A stretch of DNA of 64,000 bases from NCBI RefSeq assembly GCF_000934685.1, contig NZ_JYNQ01000001.1, positions 806,001 to 870,000 on the forward strand, given 5' to 3'. This document shows, in pieces, positions 27,072 to 37,142 of the stretch. The position numbers were made by a program, and so were the translations under genes. Under the pieces are notes generated by a model that was not told the DNA's origin, searched no databases, and saw only the letters and a list, made by a program, of their open reading frames with translations. Within the stretch, counting starts at the first letter, position 1. Each line of letters opens with the position of its first letter. The stretch comes from Lacinutrix sp. Hel_I_90 (lineage in GTDB: Bacteria; Bacteroidota; Bacteroidia; Flavobacteriales; Flavobacteriaceae).

Positions 27072-28232
27072 ATGAAGTCTAAAAATGCAAGTGTTAAACA
27101 CAACAGAATTGATGATTTTGAAACTCTGAAATGGCAATTTGCACTTGAGAATTTTAATGTTGGTGTATGGCATTGGGATAATACGACCAATGAAGATATT
27201 GTTTCCTACTCTAAAGAGTCTAAATTCATTCTTGGCTACCTGGATGATGATAACACCTTTGGTACCAACTCTCAGGATTGGAATGATAGGGTTCACAAAG
27301 ATGATAAAGAAAAATATTTTCAGGATTTTCAAGACCATCTAAATGGTTTATGCCCTATCTACCAAAACAAGCATCGCGTATTATGTAATGATGGAAGCTA
27401 CAAATGGATTCAAGATAAAGGTAAAATAATAGAACGTGATTCAAATGGAGTTCCGGTAAGAGTTATTGGCACCCATACCGATATTACAGAACTTGTTGAA
27501 AAGGAGACTAAAATAAACAACACGCTAAGTTTAATAACAGGACAGAACAACAAGCTTAAAAATTTCGCACACATTGTTACGCATAATCTTAAAGAACATT
27601 CTGGGAATTTTAAAAGTTTACTAAATTTTTATAGAGAAACAGATAATGACAGTGAAAAGAAAGAAATCATGACGGTCTTAGATGTTTTATCTGACTCTTT
27701 AAGCAATACCATTTTGAATCTTACCAAAATTGTTTCTGTAGAATCTAAAGATAAAATAACTACAGAAAACATTTTTCTTAAAAGGTATATTGAACAAGGC
27801 ATTCGTTTGCTGGATATGGATATTAAAGAACATCAAGCGATTATAAATAATCGCGTTGACGCTCATTTATCTATATCTTTTAATCCAGCTTACTTAGAAA
27901 GTATTATACAAAATTTATTGTCTAATGCTATAAAATACAGGCATCCGGAAAGAAAACCAATCATAACTATAACCTCACGTGAAACGACTGATTTTTCTAT
28001 TTTAAATATCGAAGACAACGGATTGGGTATTGATTTAGAAAAATACGGCAGTGACATTTTTGGGCTTTATAGAACCTTCCATCACAATGAGAATGCTGAA
28101 GGTGTTGGTTTATATCTAACAAAAAGTCAAATGGAAGCCTTTGGAGGGAAAATAGAAGTGTCTAGCACTGTTAATGTAGGCGCTACGTTTACCCTATTCT
28201 TTGCGAAAGACCTAACGCCGTTTAGTAGATAA
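27072..28232 (+). CDS. PAS-domain sensor histidine kinase 2 (paralog)
   Basis: The 386-residue soluble kinase is a tandem copy of the gene at 25768. It shares the PAS domain (VWHWDNTTNEDIVSYSKESKFILGY), the stretch DWNDRVHKDDKEKYFQDFQDHLNGL, the phosphoacceptor NFAHIVTHNLKEHSGNF, and the ATPase boxes NLLSNAIKYRHPER, IEDNGLGID and GVGLYLTKSQMEAFGG. The two genes are 158 bp apart and a terminator follows this one. The signal and partner are unknown. Confidence 0.9.
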   Translation: MKSKNASVKHNRIDDFETLKWQFALENFNVGVWHWDNTTNEDIVSYSKESKFILGYLDDDNTFGTNSQDWNDRVHKDDKEKYFQDFQDHLNGLCPIYQNKHRVLCNDGSYKWIQDKGKIIERDSNGVPVRVIGTHTDITELVEKETKINNTLSLITGQNNKLKNFAHIVTHNLKEHSGNFKSLLNFYRETDNDSEKKEIMTVLDVLSDSLSNTILNLTKIVSVESKDKITTENIFLKRYIEQGIRLLDMDIKEHQAIINNRVDAHLSISFNPAYLESIIQNLLSNAIKYRHPERKPIITITSRETTDFSILNIEDNGLGIDLEKYGSDIFGLYRTFHHNENAEGVGLYLTKSQMEAFGGKIEVSSTVNVGATFTLFFAKDLTPFSR

Positions 28233-28243
28233 AATAAACTAAA

Positions 28244-28272
28244 AAAAGCGCCACGGTTTAACGTTGCGCTTT
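28244..28272 (+). terminator. Probable terminator after the kinase pair
   Basis: The stem AAAGCGC / GCGCTTT with a loop of about 13 bases sits 12 bp past the stop. The T run is short. Confidence 0.6.
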
Positions 28273-28307
28273 CATTTATATATCATTTACTTCTTTAATC
28301 TCCTGCT

Positions 28308-29882
28308 TTACTTCGCTATATTCACCGCTCTGGTTTCACGAATCACGGTAACCTTTACTTGTCCAGGATAGGTCATATCGGTTTGAATTTTTTGTGAAAT
28401 GCTGAACGATAAATCGGCAGCATTCTGGTCATTCACTTTTTCACTTTCTACGATAACACGCAATTCACGTCCGGCTTGAATAGCATAGGCTTTCTTTACT
28501 CCGTTAAAACCAAAAGCAACATCCTCAAGGTCTTTTAAACGTTGAATATAAGAGTCTAATACCTGGCGTCTTGCGCCTGGTCTTGCTCCAGAGATGGCAT
28601 CACAAACCTGAATGATTGGCGATAATAATGAAGTCATTTCAATTTCATCGTGGTGGGCACCAATAGCATTACACACCTCAGGTTTTTCACCGTATTTCTC
28701 AGCCCACTGCATCCCTAAAATAGCATGCGGGGTTTCCATATCTGCTTCTGCATCTGGCACTTTACCTATATCGTGTAGTAATCCTGCGCGTTTTGCTAAC
28801 TTTGGATTGAGACCTAGTTCTGCAGCCATAATACCACAAAGTTTTGCAACTTCACGCGAGTGTTGTAATAAGTTTTGACCGTAAGACGAACGGTATTTCA
28901 TACGTCCTACCATTTTTATGAGTTCGGGGTTTAAACCGTGAATTCCTAAATCTATAACGGTACGTTTACCAACTTCGATAATTTCTTGCTCAATTTGCTT
29001 TGTTGTTTTTTCTACAACCTCTTCAATTCTTGCAGGGTGAATTCTTCCGTCTGTTACTAATTTATGTAAAGACAAACGTGCAATCTCACGTCTTACAGAA
29101 TCGAAACAGGATAAAATAATAGCTTCTGGAGTATCATCCACTATAATTTCAACGCCTGTTGCCGCCTCAATAGCGCGAATATTTCTTCCTTCACGTCCAA
29201 TAATGCGCCCTTTAACGTCATCACTTTCAATATTAAATACAGACACACAGTTATCTACTGCTTCCTCTGTTCCAATACGTTGAATAGTGTTAATAATAAT
29301 TTTCTTAGCATCCTGTTGTGCGGTAAGTTTTGCTTCTTCCATTGTATCCTGAATGTAGGACATGGCATCGCTTTTCGCTTCACTTTTTAAAGACTCTACT
29401 AATTGTGTTTTGGCTTCTTCGGCAGACAAACTAGAAATCACTTCTAATTGTTCTATTTGCCTTTTATGCAGTCTGTCAGACTCTTCTTGCCTTTTATCCA
29501 GAATATCTAATCTGTGATTATAATCTTTATCTTTAGCTTCAAGACTATCATTAAGCTTTTTGTTTTTAGCCAACTCATTAGACACCTGAGATTCCTTATC
29601 ACGGGTTCGTTTTTCGGCCTCAGACATTTTCTTATCACGAGATAAGATCACTTTTTCATGTTCTGCTTTAAGCTCTAAGAATTTCTCTTTAGCCTGTAAA
29701 ATTTTATCTTTTTTAGTACTTTCTCCTTCATTTTTAGCATCTCTTAAAATATTTGAAGCAGATTTCTTTGCGTTTTTTATTAGTTTAGAAGCGTGATTTC
29801 TCTCAAGTAATTTAGCAATAATAAAACCTATGATTGCGCCAATAGCTATACTTCCAACAATTATTAAAATTGTGTTCTCCAT
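28308..29882 (-). CDS. rny: Ribonuclease Y
   Basis: The 524-residue membrane-anchored endoribonuclease starts mRNA decay. It has an N-terminal transmembrane helix (residues 5-23), a long coiled coil (about 30-180), a KH domain ([31 protein letters not shown] near residue 215) and an HD domain ([14 protein letters not shown] near residue 345 and AIGAHHDE). All parts are present and the length is normal. The 6S RNA candidate and zapA lie upstream on the same strand. Confidence 0.96.
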   Translation of the reverse strand: MENTILIIVGSIAIGAIIGFIIAKLLERNHASKLIKNAKKSASNILRDAKNEGESTKKDKILQAKEKFLELKAEHEKVILSRDKKMSEAEKRTRDKESQVSNELAKNKKLNDSLEAKDKDYNHRLDILDKRQEESDRLHKRQIEQLEVISSLSAEEAKTQLVESLKSEAKSDAMSYIQDTMEEAKLTAQQDAKKIIINTIQRIGTEEAVDNCVSVFNIESDDVKGRIIGREGRNIRAIEAATGVEIIVDDTPEAIILSCFDSVRREIARLSLHKLVTDGRIHPARIEEVVEKTTKQIEQEIIEVGKRTVIDLGIHGLNPELIKMVGRMKYRSSYGQNLLQHSREVAKLCGIMAAELGLNPKLAKRAGLLHDIGKVPDAEADMETPHAILGMQWAEKYGEKPEVCNAIGAHHDEIEMTSLLSPIIQVCDAISGARPGARRQVLDSYIQRLKDLEDVAFGFNGVKKAYAIQAGRELRVIVESEKVNDQNAADLSFSISQKIQTDMTYPGQVKVTVIRETRAVNIAK

Positions 29883-29901
29883 TTTAGTTAGTTTTGAATA
29901 T

Positions 29902-30092
29902 AAAAAAGCCTACATCAATTTTGGTTTTGTATAAACTCCTTAAAAACAAGTTTAGGGCTAACAAGCTGATCAAGTATCTGCTCAAGATATTAGAATAAAC
30001 TAACACTAGCAGCCCGCTTTTACAACTTCAACTCACCCTTTTTAAAGAATTAACGTTGAGTTTATCAAAAAAAAATAATTAATGTAGGCAGT
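29902..30092 (-). ncRNA. ssrS: 6S RNA candidate (6S-Flavo type)
   Basis: The gap between zapA and rny is read as a structured RNA of about 190 bases on the minus strand. Its ends pair: GCCTACATTAATT (30090 down to 30078) with AATTGATGTAGGC (29920 down to 29908), 12 pairs plus one U.G wobble. A T run follows the 3' arm, as in a terminator. The interior is long and mostly open, with GC-rich patches such as GCGGGCTGC. A single long hairpin-closed RNA beside zapA is the usual setting of 6S RNA, which inhibits RNA polymerase. The identity rests on position and shape; I could not run a covariance model. Confidence 0.68.
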
Positions 30093-30121
30093 AACCTTTA
30101 ATTTATTTATAAGAACGTATG

Positions 30122-30415
30122 TTAAGAGCTTAAATGGTCGTGAATCATATCATTAAGTGCTTTTAATTTCACTTCAACATGGTCACTCACTTGCTCTTTC
30201 TCTATAGTTTTCTGTTCTACTTGAGAGGCAAACTGTAAAGCGCACATTGCTAAAACATCTTGTTTATCTCTCACAGAATAACTTTCCTCAAATTGTTTTA
30301 TCATCGCATCAATTTTCTTAGCTGCTTTTCGTAATCCTTCTTCCTGGCTTGGAGGAATGTTTAAAGGATAGACCCGATTAGCTATTGAAAGCTTTATTTT
30401 AAGCGTTTCAGCCAT
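30122..30415 (-). CDS. zapA: Cell division protein ZapA
   Basis: The 97-residue protein stabilises FtsZ filaments. The sequence KIKLSIANRVYPLNIPPSQEEGLRKAAKKIDAMIKQFEESY is the ZapA globular head, followed by a C-terminal coiled coil (VEQKTIEKEQVSDHVEVKLKAL). The length fits. It lies 15 bp downstream of the small coiled-coil gene and upstream of the 6S-like RNA. Confidence 0.92.
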   Translation of the reverse strand: MAETLKIKLSIANRVYPLNIPPSQEEGLRKAAKKIDAMIKQFEESYSVRDKQDVLAMCALQFASQVEQKTIEKEQVSDHVEVKLKALNDMIHDHLSS

Positions 30416-30430
30416 AAATGCTATGTTACG

Positions 30431-30721
30431 TTATTCTGATAGTTGACCAATACAATGGTCTATGTCTCTTATTAACGCGTTTATTTTGAGTTTAGTTTCT
30501 CGTTTATCGTTATCACTGCCAAGTATTGAATTGGCCATCTTGAGCGATTCGTACTTTTCTTGCCAGGTCGCTATTGCTAATTCCTGATTTTGAATAGTGC
30601 GTTTGGATAGCTGCAATTCCTCTGTTAATTTTAAATTAGTTTGCTTTAAAACACGCTGACTGTGTAATACTTTACTAATTTTATTCTCTAGAGCATCTAC
30701 AATTGCTTCTATATTACTCAT
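30431..30721 (-). CDS. Small coiled-coil protein, ZapB-like
   Basis: The 96-residue protein is almost entirely heptad repeat (IVDALENKISKVLHSQRVLKQTNLKLTEELQLSKRTIQNQELAI). It sits directly upstream of zapA, probably in one transcript, as small ZapB-like coiled coils do in other Bacteroidota. It has no catalytic motif. A role in division with ZapA is inferred from the context and the coiled-coil form. Confidence 0.75.
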   Translation of the reverse strand: MSNIEAIVDALENKISKVLHSQRVLKQTNLKLTEELQLSKRTIQNQELAIATWQEKYESLKMANSILGSDNDKRETKLKINALIRDIDHCIGQLSE

Positions 30722-30745
30722 TTACAAATATCAATACTTATCTTA

Positions 30746-30776
30746 CAAAGTTAACAGAACGCAACCTATTTTACAA
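30746..30776 (-). promoter_or_regulatory. Promoter of the zapB-like/zapA operon
   Basis: On the minus strand TAACTTTG (30746-30753) matches the -7 box TAnnTTTG exactly. TTG (30774-30776) stands 20 bp upstream as a -33 element. It lies 25 bp before the start codon. Confidence 0.55.
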
Positions 30777-31215
30777 TTGTTTTTTGATAAAATTTAAAGT
30801 GTGTTTTAAAATAGTTTTTGTGTTCTGAGAATCAGACGAGTGTGGTTAACATCCTTCTTGTTTCTCAAAGCGCGCAGCTCACCCCTGTTTCACTAAATAA
30901 CCAATAAAAACATTCGCATTAAAAGAGAAATACTTTAAGGGGTTTGATTTAAAATAAAAAATAGGCTTCAGTATTTGATTTCGCTTTGCTATTTGTTACC
31001 AATTACATACTTTAGCACTCATCCTAATTTAGCTTTTAAATGGACCTCTAATTATGTTACTTTTTTCTCTGTAAATCGCTTGCTATATTACTATTTTAGT
31101 TAACGACATCTTACTATTGAGTTCATACGTTCATGATTTCTATGGCATTTAAATAAAAAATAATTCAAATAATTACTATAAATTTAAAATCCAAACTGGT
31201 ATAACGCTATATTTT
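30777..31215. other. Divergent intergenic region, no feature recognised
   Basis: This 439-bp AT-rich stretch lies between the zap operon promoter and the M23 peptidase gene. I looked for tRNA arms, strong hairpins and repeats and saw none that I can support. Confidence 0.5.
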
Positions 31216-32901
31216 ATGAGATTACTCCTTTTATTCTTATTTTTAAGCCCTTCTCTTTTTTCCCAAAACCCCTATCCACAGGAGTACTTTGGGTCTCCTT
31301 TAGACATTCCTGTTGTATTGGCCGGAACCTTTGCTGAGTTGCGGTCTAACCATTTTCACTCTGGCTTAGATATTAAAACACAAGGTGTAGAAGGCTTAAA
31401 AGTATATGGCATTGCCGATGGTTATGTGAGCCGTATTAAAGTGGCACATTATGGCTACGGAAAAGCGCTTTACGTAACACACCCTAATGGATACACCAGT
31501 GTTTATGCTCATTTACAACATTTTAGCCCAGAAATTGAAGCCTATGTAAAAGCCCAGCAATACGAAAAAGAATCCTTTGTTATTGAATTGTTTCCCACAA
31601 CAGAAGCCTTAAAAATCAAAAAAAACGACATTATCGCCTATTCTGGCAATACCGGAAGTTCTTCGGGTCCGCATTTGCATTTTGAAATTCGTGATAATGA
31701 AGAACGGCCTATTAACCCTATGCTCTTTGGTATAGACGTTAAAGACACAAGAAAACCTATTGTTTCTAATGTTTATGCCTATCCTATTGGAAAACAGTCT
31801 CACGTTAATGGTTCGAATAAAAAGCAAAAATTAAGGCTTATTCCACAAAAAGGTGGCGATTATAAAATTGAAGATTTAAAAGCCTTTGGCACTATTGGCT
31901 TTGCCGTAGAAACAGTAGACCGGCAAGATATGGCCGCTAATAACAATGGCGTTTACAACATTTCAACCTTTTATAATGGTCTTCCTAATTTTGAAATTGA
32001 TTTCAGGCGATTTTCATTTGCAGAAACCAAACATTTAAATCGTTTGATTGATTATGAACATTTTAAGGAGCATAAAGAACGGCTTCAGAAGTTATTCCTC
32101 GAAAAAAACAATCCGTTAAGCCTATATAACAATACCATAAATCAGGGGTATTTGTCTATTACTGATGGAACTTCTTCTGTATATCAAGTAAACATTGGTG
32201 ATTTTAAAGGTAATGAAACACGCATTGACATTAATATAAAAGGAACCCAGCAGGCACCAAATGATGTTGAAGAAGAAATAAAAACACAGTACTACATTGA
32301 ACATCGTGACATTACAGATTTAGCTGAAGGCTCTGTGACTGTTCATTTTCCTAAAGATACGTTTTACGATAATTTCTTTATGTATTTTAATGTAAACAAC
32401 GACACCTTGATTTTGCATAAACCCACGCTCCCAGTAAAAAAAACCTTTACCATTAGCTACGACATTAGTAAGTATGCCGAGGCAGATTTAAAACAGTTTT
32501 ATATAGCAGAATTAGTGGGCTGGAATAATTTTCCAAGCTACTCTACTACGAAACGCAAAGGAAATACACTGTTCACAAATACTAAAGATTTAGGAACTTA
32601 CGTTTTAGCAAGAGATACGGTGGCTCCAACTGTGGTGCCTGTGAACTTTAAAGACGGTTCTTGGTTAAGTAAATACCGTTTCTTAAAAGTGAAAATTGAT
32701 GATGACGTCACCGGGGTTTCAAACTATCGCGCTACTGTTAATGGGCAATGGATATTAATGGAATATGACTATAAGGAAAAGACCTTAACTTACGATTTTA
32801 ATGATGGCATAGTGAGTGCTACTAAAAATAATTTAAAAGTAATTGTTACAGATCATGTGGGAAATAGTACTACATTTGAATCGACTTTTTTCAGAAAATA
32901 A
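31216..32901 (+). CDS. M23-family metallopeptidase, exported
   Basis: The 561-residue protein has a signal peptide (MRLLLLFLFLSPSLFSQ). An M23/LytM domain spans residues about 45-175. It has the zinc ligands in FHSGLDIKTQG (HxxxD) and the GPHLHFEIRD motif (HxH), with HYGYGKALYVTHPNGYTSVYAHL between. The remaining 380 residues are beta-rich and unassigned. It probably cuts peptidoglycan cross-bridges in the periplasm or regulates such enzymes. All metal-binding residues are present. Confidence 0.92.
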   Translation: MRLLLLFLFLSPSLFSQNPYPQEYFGSPLDIPVVLAGTFAELRSNHFHSGLDIKTQGVEGLKVYGIADGYVSRIKVAHYGYGKALYVTHPNGYTSVYAHLQHFSPEIEAYVKAQQYEKESFVIELFPTTEALKIKKNDIIAYSGNTGSSSGPHLHFEIRDNEERPINPMLFGIDVKDTRKPIVSNVYAYPIGKQSHVNGSNKKQKLRLIPQKGGDYKIEDLKAFGTIGFAVETVDRQDMAANNNGVYNISTFYNGLPNFEIDFRRFSFAETKHLNRLIDYEHFKEHKERLQKLFLEKNNPLSLYNNTINQGYLSITDGTSSVYQVNIGDFKGNETRIDINIKGTQQAPNDVEEEIKTQYYIEHRDITDLAEGSVTVHFPKDTFYDNFFMYFNVNNDTLILHKPTLPVKKTFTISYDISKYAEADLKQFYIAELVGWNNFPSYSTTKRKGNTLFTNTKDLGTYVLARDTVAPTVVPVNFKDGSWLSKYRFLKVKIDDDVTGVSNYRATVNGQWILMEYDYKEKTLTYDFNDGIVSATKNNLKVIVTDHVGNSTTFESTFFRK

Positions 32902-33056
32902 GTCGCTTAAATTTTAAATGGTTTGCAGTCAATAGGTCTCGTTTTTAGATTGATACGCTTTCGAAAGCTGCGCTAGGTATTTTACCTAAACCGAATTTTA
33001 GTTCCAATTATACGCTCTCGAAATTTCGGGACTGACACCGATTAAAAAGATAAACA

Positions 33057-35519
33057 TTGATTACAAAAACCAACGCACTAAAACTCTTCATTTTCCTTAT
33101 CCCTTTGTTTACACTGGCGCAAACGGCGACGATACATGGTGTTATTTTAGATGAAAACACGCTGCCAATAGAGGGTGTAAACATAAAAACGCCTACTAAT
33201 GGTACACAAACCAATACGAATGGCTTTTATGAACTTATTATTGAAGCCAATACTAATGTAACCCTTGTATATTCTCATATTGCGCACAAAAATGTGCGTG
33301 TTACCGTAAATTTAAAAAACGGAGAAACCTTTGAGTTTAATCCTGTAATGAAAATGGCTGTCGAGCAAATGTCTACAGTGGTGCTTAACGGCAGAAAGCG
33401 AAAAGATGTTCAAGGTATCGTGACTATAGAGCCAGAGCTGTTAAGAAAAATTCCAAGCGCGAATCCAGGGGTTGAAAACATTCTTTTATCGCTTCCTGGG
33501 GTTAATAACAATAACGAATTAAGCACACAATATTCTGTTAGAGGTGGAAATTACGATGAAAACCTGGTGTATGTTAATGGCATTGAAGTTTACAGACCCT
33601 TTTTAGTACGTTCTGGGCAACAAGAAGGTTTGAGTTTTGTGAATAGTGATTTGGTTGCGAATGTTGATTTCTCGGCTGGTGGTTTTCAGGCTAAATATGG
33701 CGATAAGCTCTCTTCTGTTTTAGACATTAGCTATAAAAAACCAATCGCTTTTGGTATTGCTGCAGATTTAAGCTTACTTGGCGGTAGCATAGCGGTTGAA
33801 ACGGTTAGTAACGATTCTAAGTTTACAGGAATCGCTGGCGTAAGGTATCGTGATAATACGCTTTTGGTAAGTGCTAAAGAAACCGAAACCAATTACGACC
33901 CTAGTTTTTTAGATGCACAAAGTTATTTAACCTATCAATTTACAGACAGGTTTGAATTGTCTTTTTTAGGAAACGCTTCGCTAAACACTTATAATTATGA
34001 ACCGCAAACGCGGCAAACTAATTTTGGAACGTTAGACAATCCCTTAGCCCTATTAGTGTTTTATGACGGTCAGGAACGCGACAGCTATCAAACCTTATTT
34101 GGTGCGTTACAAGGCAGTTATCAAGTAAATGATAACGTGACTGTTAATTTAGTAGCCTCAACATATCATACCACAGAAGAAGAGCATTTTGATATTTTAG
34201 CACAATACCGTTTAGGGGAAGTAAACAGTAATATTGGCGATGAAGATTTAGGAGCGGTAGCCTTTTCTGAAGGCATTGGCGGCCAATTAAATCATGGAAG
34301 AAACGATTTAGATGCGCTCATTACAACGGTAGAACATAAAGGAACGGCAGACCTTAACGACAACGAAATAAAATGGTCTGTTAAATATACGAATGAAGAC
34401 ATTCGTGATCGTTTAATAGAATGGGAAGTCATAGATTCGGCAGGATTTTCTATTAATCCGCCAGGCTCTGGAGGTTTTAACCAGGAACCTTATGAGCCAG
34501 ACAGTTTTCCTATCACTGCTTTTCAAAACGTACAAGCACGAAACAACACGCAAATAAACCGTTTACAGGCCTATTTACAATGGAGCAGGCGTGCAACCCT
34601 TGGCGATGCAGAGGTTTGGTACAACGCGGGTGTACGATCGCACAGCTGGACGGTAAAAGATGCTACGGTTACTGGGGCCACACAAACTGTCGTTAGTCCA
34701 AGAGCACAATTTGCTATAAAACCCAATTGGGAAAAAGACATGTTGTTTCGTATTAGTAGTGGTTTGTATTACCAACCGCCTTTTTATAGAGAATTACGTG
34801 GTGCTAACGGTAGGGTTCAGCCTGATGTTAAAGCACAGCGGTCGTTTCATTTGGTATTAGGCAATGATTACAGTTTTAAGATGTGGGACCGCCCCTTCAA
34901 ACTCACGACAGAGACGTATTATAAAAAGCTAAGTGATGTGAATCCGTACACGGTAGAAAACGTACGTATTCGCTATCGCGCCAACAATTCGGCAGAAGCG
35001 TATGCCTATGGCTTAGACTTACGCTTAAATGGCGAATTTGTACCGGGAACCGAAAGCTGGTTTAGCTTTGGGTATCTTAAAACCGAAGAAAATATAAACA
35101 ACCGTGGTTATATTGCAAGACCTACAGATCAACGTTTAAAATTTGCAGCATTGTTTCAAGATTATGTGCCAAACCTACCTAACTTTAAAATGTATTTAAA
35201 TTTAGTGTATAACACAGGCTTACCTGGTGGCTCACCAAGTTATGCAGATCCTTACGATTACCAATTGCGTTTGCCAGATTATAAGCGTGCCGATATTGGT
35301 TTTCAATTTGTAGTGGTAGATGATAAAAAGCAGTATGCTTCTGGGTGGAAAAAACCCTTTAAAGCATTATCACTAGGGTTTGAGATTTTTAATGTTTTCG
35401 ATGTGCAAAATTCCATAACCAATACATGGGTAAGGGATGTGTATAGTAAACGCCAATATGCTATTCCTAATTATTTAATGCCGCGGGTATTTAATGTGAG
35501 GACTAGTATGCGTTTTTAA
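33057..35519 (+). CDS. TonB-dependent receptor with carboxypeptidase-like regulatory domain
   Basis: The 820-residue outer-membrane receptor starts with a signal peptide (LFIFLIPLFTLAQ). A CarboxypepD_reg domain (about residues 24-100: IHGVILDENTLPIEGVNIKTPTNGTQTNTNGFYEL) comes next, then the plug (SLPGVNNNNELSTQYSVRGGNYDENLVYVNGIEVYRPF) and a long beta-barrel ending NVRTSMRF. The start is a TTG at 33057; no ATG gives an intact signal peptide. No SusD gene is adjacent, so it is not a polysaccharide-utilisation pair. The substrate is unknown. Confidence 0.92.
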   Translation: MITKTNALKLFIFLIPLFTLAQTATIHGVILDENTLPIEGVNIKTPTNGTQTNTNGFYELIIEANTNVTLVYSHIAHKNVRVTVNLKNGETFEFNPVMKMAVEQMSTVVLNGRKRKDVQGIVTIEPELLRKIPSANPGVENILLSLPGVNNNNELSTQYSVRGGNYDENLVYVNGIEVYRPFLVRSGQQEGLSFVNSDLVANVDFSAGGFQAKYGDKLSSVLDISYKKPIAFGIAADLSLLGGSIAVETVSNDSKFTGIAGVRYRDNTLLVSAKETETNYDPSFLDAQSYLTYQFTDRFELSFLGNASLNTYNYEPQTRQTNFGTLDNPLALLVFYDGQERDSYQTLFGALQGSYQVNDNVTVNLVASTYHTTEEEHFDILAQYRLGEVNSNIGDEDLGAVAFSEGIGGQLNHGRNDLDALITTVEHKGTADLNDNEIKWSVKYTNEDIRDRLIEWEVIDSAGFSINPPGSGGFNQEPYEPDSFPITAFQNVQARNNTQINRLQAYLQWSRRATLGDAEVWYNAGVRSHSWTVKDATVTGATQTVVSPRAQFAIKPNWEKDMLFRISSGLYYQPPFYRELRGANGRVQPDVKAQRSFHLVLGNDYSFKMWDRPFKLTTETYYKKLSDVNPYTVENVRIRYRANNSAEAYAYGLDLRLNGEFVPGTESWFSFGYLKTEENINNRGYIARPTDQRLKFAALFQDYVPNLPNFKMYLNLVYNTGLPGGSPSYADPYDYQLRLPDYKRADIGFQFVVVDDKKQYASGWKKPFKALSLGFEIFNVFDVQNSITNTWVRDVYSKRQYAIPNYLMPRVFNVRTSMRF

Positions 35520-35539
35520 TATAAAAGTGCAGAGGGCTA

Positions 35540-35917
35540 TTATTCCATGTATTCTTGCCATTTAATTAAAACATACTTTTCGATATGGTGTTCTTTCTTT
35601 TTTAAAAACCCATACTCGTAGACAAACAGGTAGGTATCACCTTTACCATTTTTCCAATAATGGGTGATGAATTTGGGGTTGAAGCCTAATGCGTTTAAGA
35701 TTTTGGCTCTGACGGTAACTTTTCCTCCTTTATTATATTCCTTTAATATTTTTCTATTGCGCTTGAGTTGGTTGTCTACACGATTATAAAAGTTTTCTGG
35801 CTGCTCTTTTCTTTGTTGATATTGATAGGCGCTTTTACATTGTGGATCACAAAACTTTTTATCGGTTCTTCCAGTTAACTCAGTATTACAATACAGGCAC
35901 ATTTTATGAATCCTCAT
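35540..35917 (-). CDS. Small zinc-ribbon protein
   Basis: The 125-residue protein has a zinc-finger-like cluster near its N-terminus, CLYCNTELTGRTDKKFCDPQC (CxxC..CxxxC spacing). A basic region (NQLKRNRKILKEYNKGGKVTVRAK) and a C-terminal segment ending KYVLIKWQEYME follow. I do not recognise a named family. It is the last gene before the cassette array and is divergent from the array's recombinase, 94 bp away. The start may be 35917 or the Met five codons later. Confidence 0.7.
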   Translation of the reverse strand: MRIHKMCLYCNTELTGRTDKKFCDPQCKSAYQYQQRKEQPENFYNRVDNQLKRNRKILKEYNKGGKVTVRAKILNALGFNPKFITHYWKNGKGDTYLFVYEYGFLKKKEHHIEKYVLIKWQEYME

Positions 35918-36011
35918 TTTTTTTTTAGATTACCAGTATAATATACGCATTCTATTCGCATAAGATACGATTAAATCATTTACATACAGTAAGTTGCACA
36001 AAACAACCGTT

Positions 36012-37142
36012 ATGGAAAAAGGTAGAAATGTGACTTTAAAGCATCTTTTAATTAAAGAGAAAAGATATATCGGCCTACAATTCAATACAGACAAGGTCAT
36101 TCACGCCCTTGTTAAAGAACTTCCTAACGTAAGGTGGAGTGATGCGTTTAACATGGCTTACGTGATAAACTCAGAGCAGAATCTTAACAAGATTTTCAGT
36201 ATTTTTAGTGGTGTTGCTTGGGTAAATTGCAATTACTTTTTTGACAATAAACCAATACATGATAACAACGAACCCATGGATATCACATGGTTTAGAAAAC
36301 GGGATGTACCAGAACATTTTCGTCATTGTCCTACCTCCTATTTAGATAAGTTGCAATTAAAAAAATACGCTAACAATACGGTTAAAAGTTACATTCATGC
36401 CTTTGAAACGTTTATAAACTATTTTTACTCTAAAGCATTAATTCAAATTAATGAAAATGATGTTCGCAATTATATTTTGAAATTGATCCAAGACAACAAA
36501 TCTGATTCTTATATAAACATCGCTATTAACAGTATTAAATTTTATTACGAATCGGTGCTTGGTATGCCCAATAGGTTTTATCAAATAGAAAGGCCCAGGA
36601 AGGAGAAAAAATTACCTAAAGTACTTTCGAAGGAAGAAATAATTTCAATAATTAATCATACGAACAACATAAAGCACAGATGTATTGTAAGTCTGTTATA
36701 TTCTTCTGGTTTACGCAGAAGCGAGTTATTACAATTAAAACTAAAAGATATTAATAGTAAAAGAATGGTTATAAGGGTCGAACACGCCAAAGGCAACAAA
36801 GACCGTTATACGGTTCTTAACCAAAGTGTCTTGAATGACATGAGAACCTATTTTAAATTGTACAAGCCTAAAACCTATTTATTTGAAAGTCCAATTTCTG
36901 ACCATCAATATAGTAGCTCTAGTGTATTACAAATTGTTGTTAACGCAGCTAAAAATGCAGGAATTAGAGAACGGGTAACACCACACATGTTAAGACATAG
37001 TTTCGCCACGCATTTACTAGAAAGTGGCACAGATATTCGCTACATTCAGTTATTATTAGGACATAGCTCTACTAAAACTACGGAAATTTACACCCATGTT
37101 GCGACAAACTCCTTTACAGACATAAAAGATTTGTTATCTTAG
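36012..37142 (+). CDS. Tyrosine recombinase of the cassette array
   Basis: The 376-residue recombinase is complete, with catalytic residues Arg235 (SGLRRSELLQL), Lys260 (HAKGNKDRY), His325 and Arg328 (TPHMLRHSFATHLL), His351 (LLGHSSTKTT) and Tyr360 (EIYTHV). The SAM-like core-binding domain begins near residue 110. The first 100 residues form an extra N-terminal domain (EKRYIGLQFNTDKVIHALVKELPNVRWSDAFNMAYV) absent from XerC/D. The loop before the TPHMLRH motif lacks the roughly 20-residue insertion characteristic of IntI. It is followed, in the same orientation, by cassettes with attC-like ends, so it is the likely cassette integrase. The ATG at 36012 is preferred over a TTG six codons upstream. 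Confidence 0.88.
   Translation: MEKGRNVTLKHLLIKEKRYIGLQFNTDKVIHALVKELPNVRWSDAFNMAYVINSEQNLNKIFSIFSGVAWVNCNYFFDNKPIHDNNEPMDITWFRKRDVPEHFRHCPTSYLDKLQLKKYANNTVKSYIHAFETFINYFYSKALIQINENDVRNYILKLIQDNKSDSYINIAINSIKFYYESVLGMPNRFYQIERPRKEKKLPKVLSKEEIISIINHTNNIKHRCIVSLLYSSGLRRSELLQLKLKDINSKRMVIRVEHAKGNKDRYTVLNQSVLNDMRTYFKLYKPKTYLFESPISDHQYSSSSVLQIVVNAAKNAGIRERVTPHMLRHSFATHLLESGTDIRYIQLLLGHSSTKTTEIYTHVATNSFTDIKDLLS

Noticed and set aside
30777-31215. tRNA or other RNA gene in the long gap before the M23 peptidase
   Set aside because: I found no cloverleaf arms, conserved T-loop or strong hairpin.
33057-35519. SusC of a polysaccharide utilisation locus
   Set aside because: There is no SusD partner and no glycoside hydrolase nearby; the neighbours are an M23 peptidase and a zinc-ribbon protein.
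36012-37142. Classical IntI integron integrase
   Set aside because: The catalytic domain lacks the extra segment that defines IntI before the HxxR box, and the protein has a different N-terminal domain. I call it a cassette recombinase from context only.
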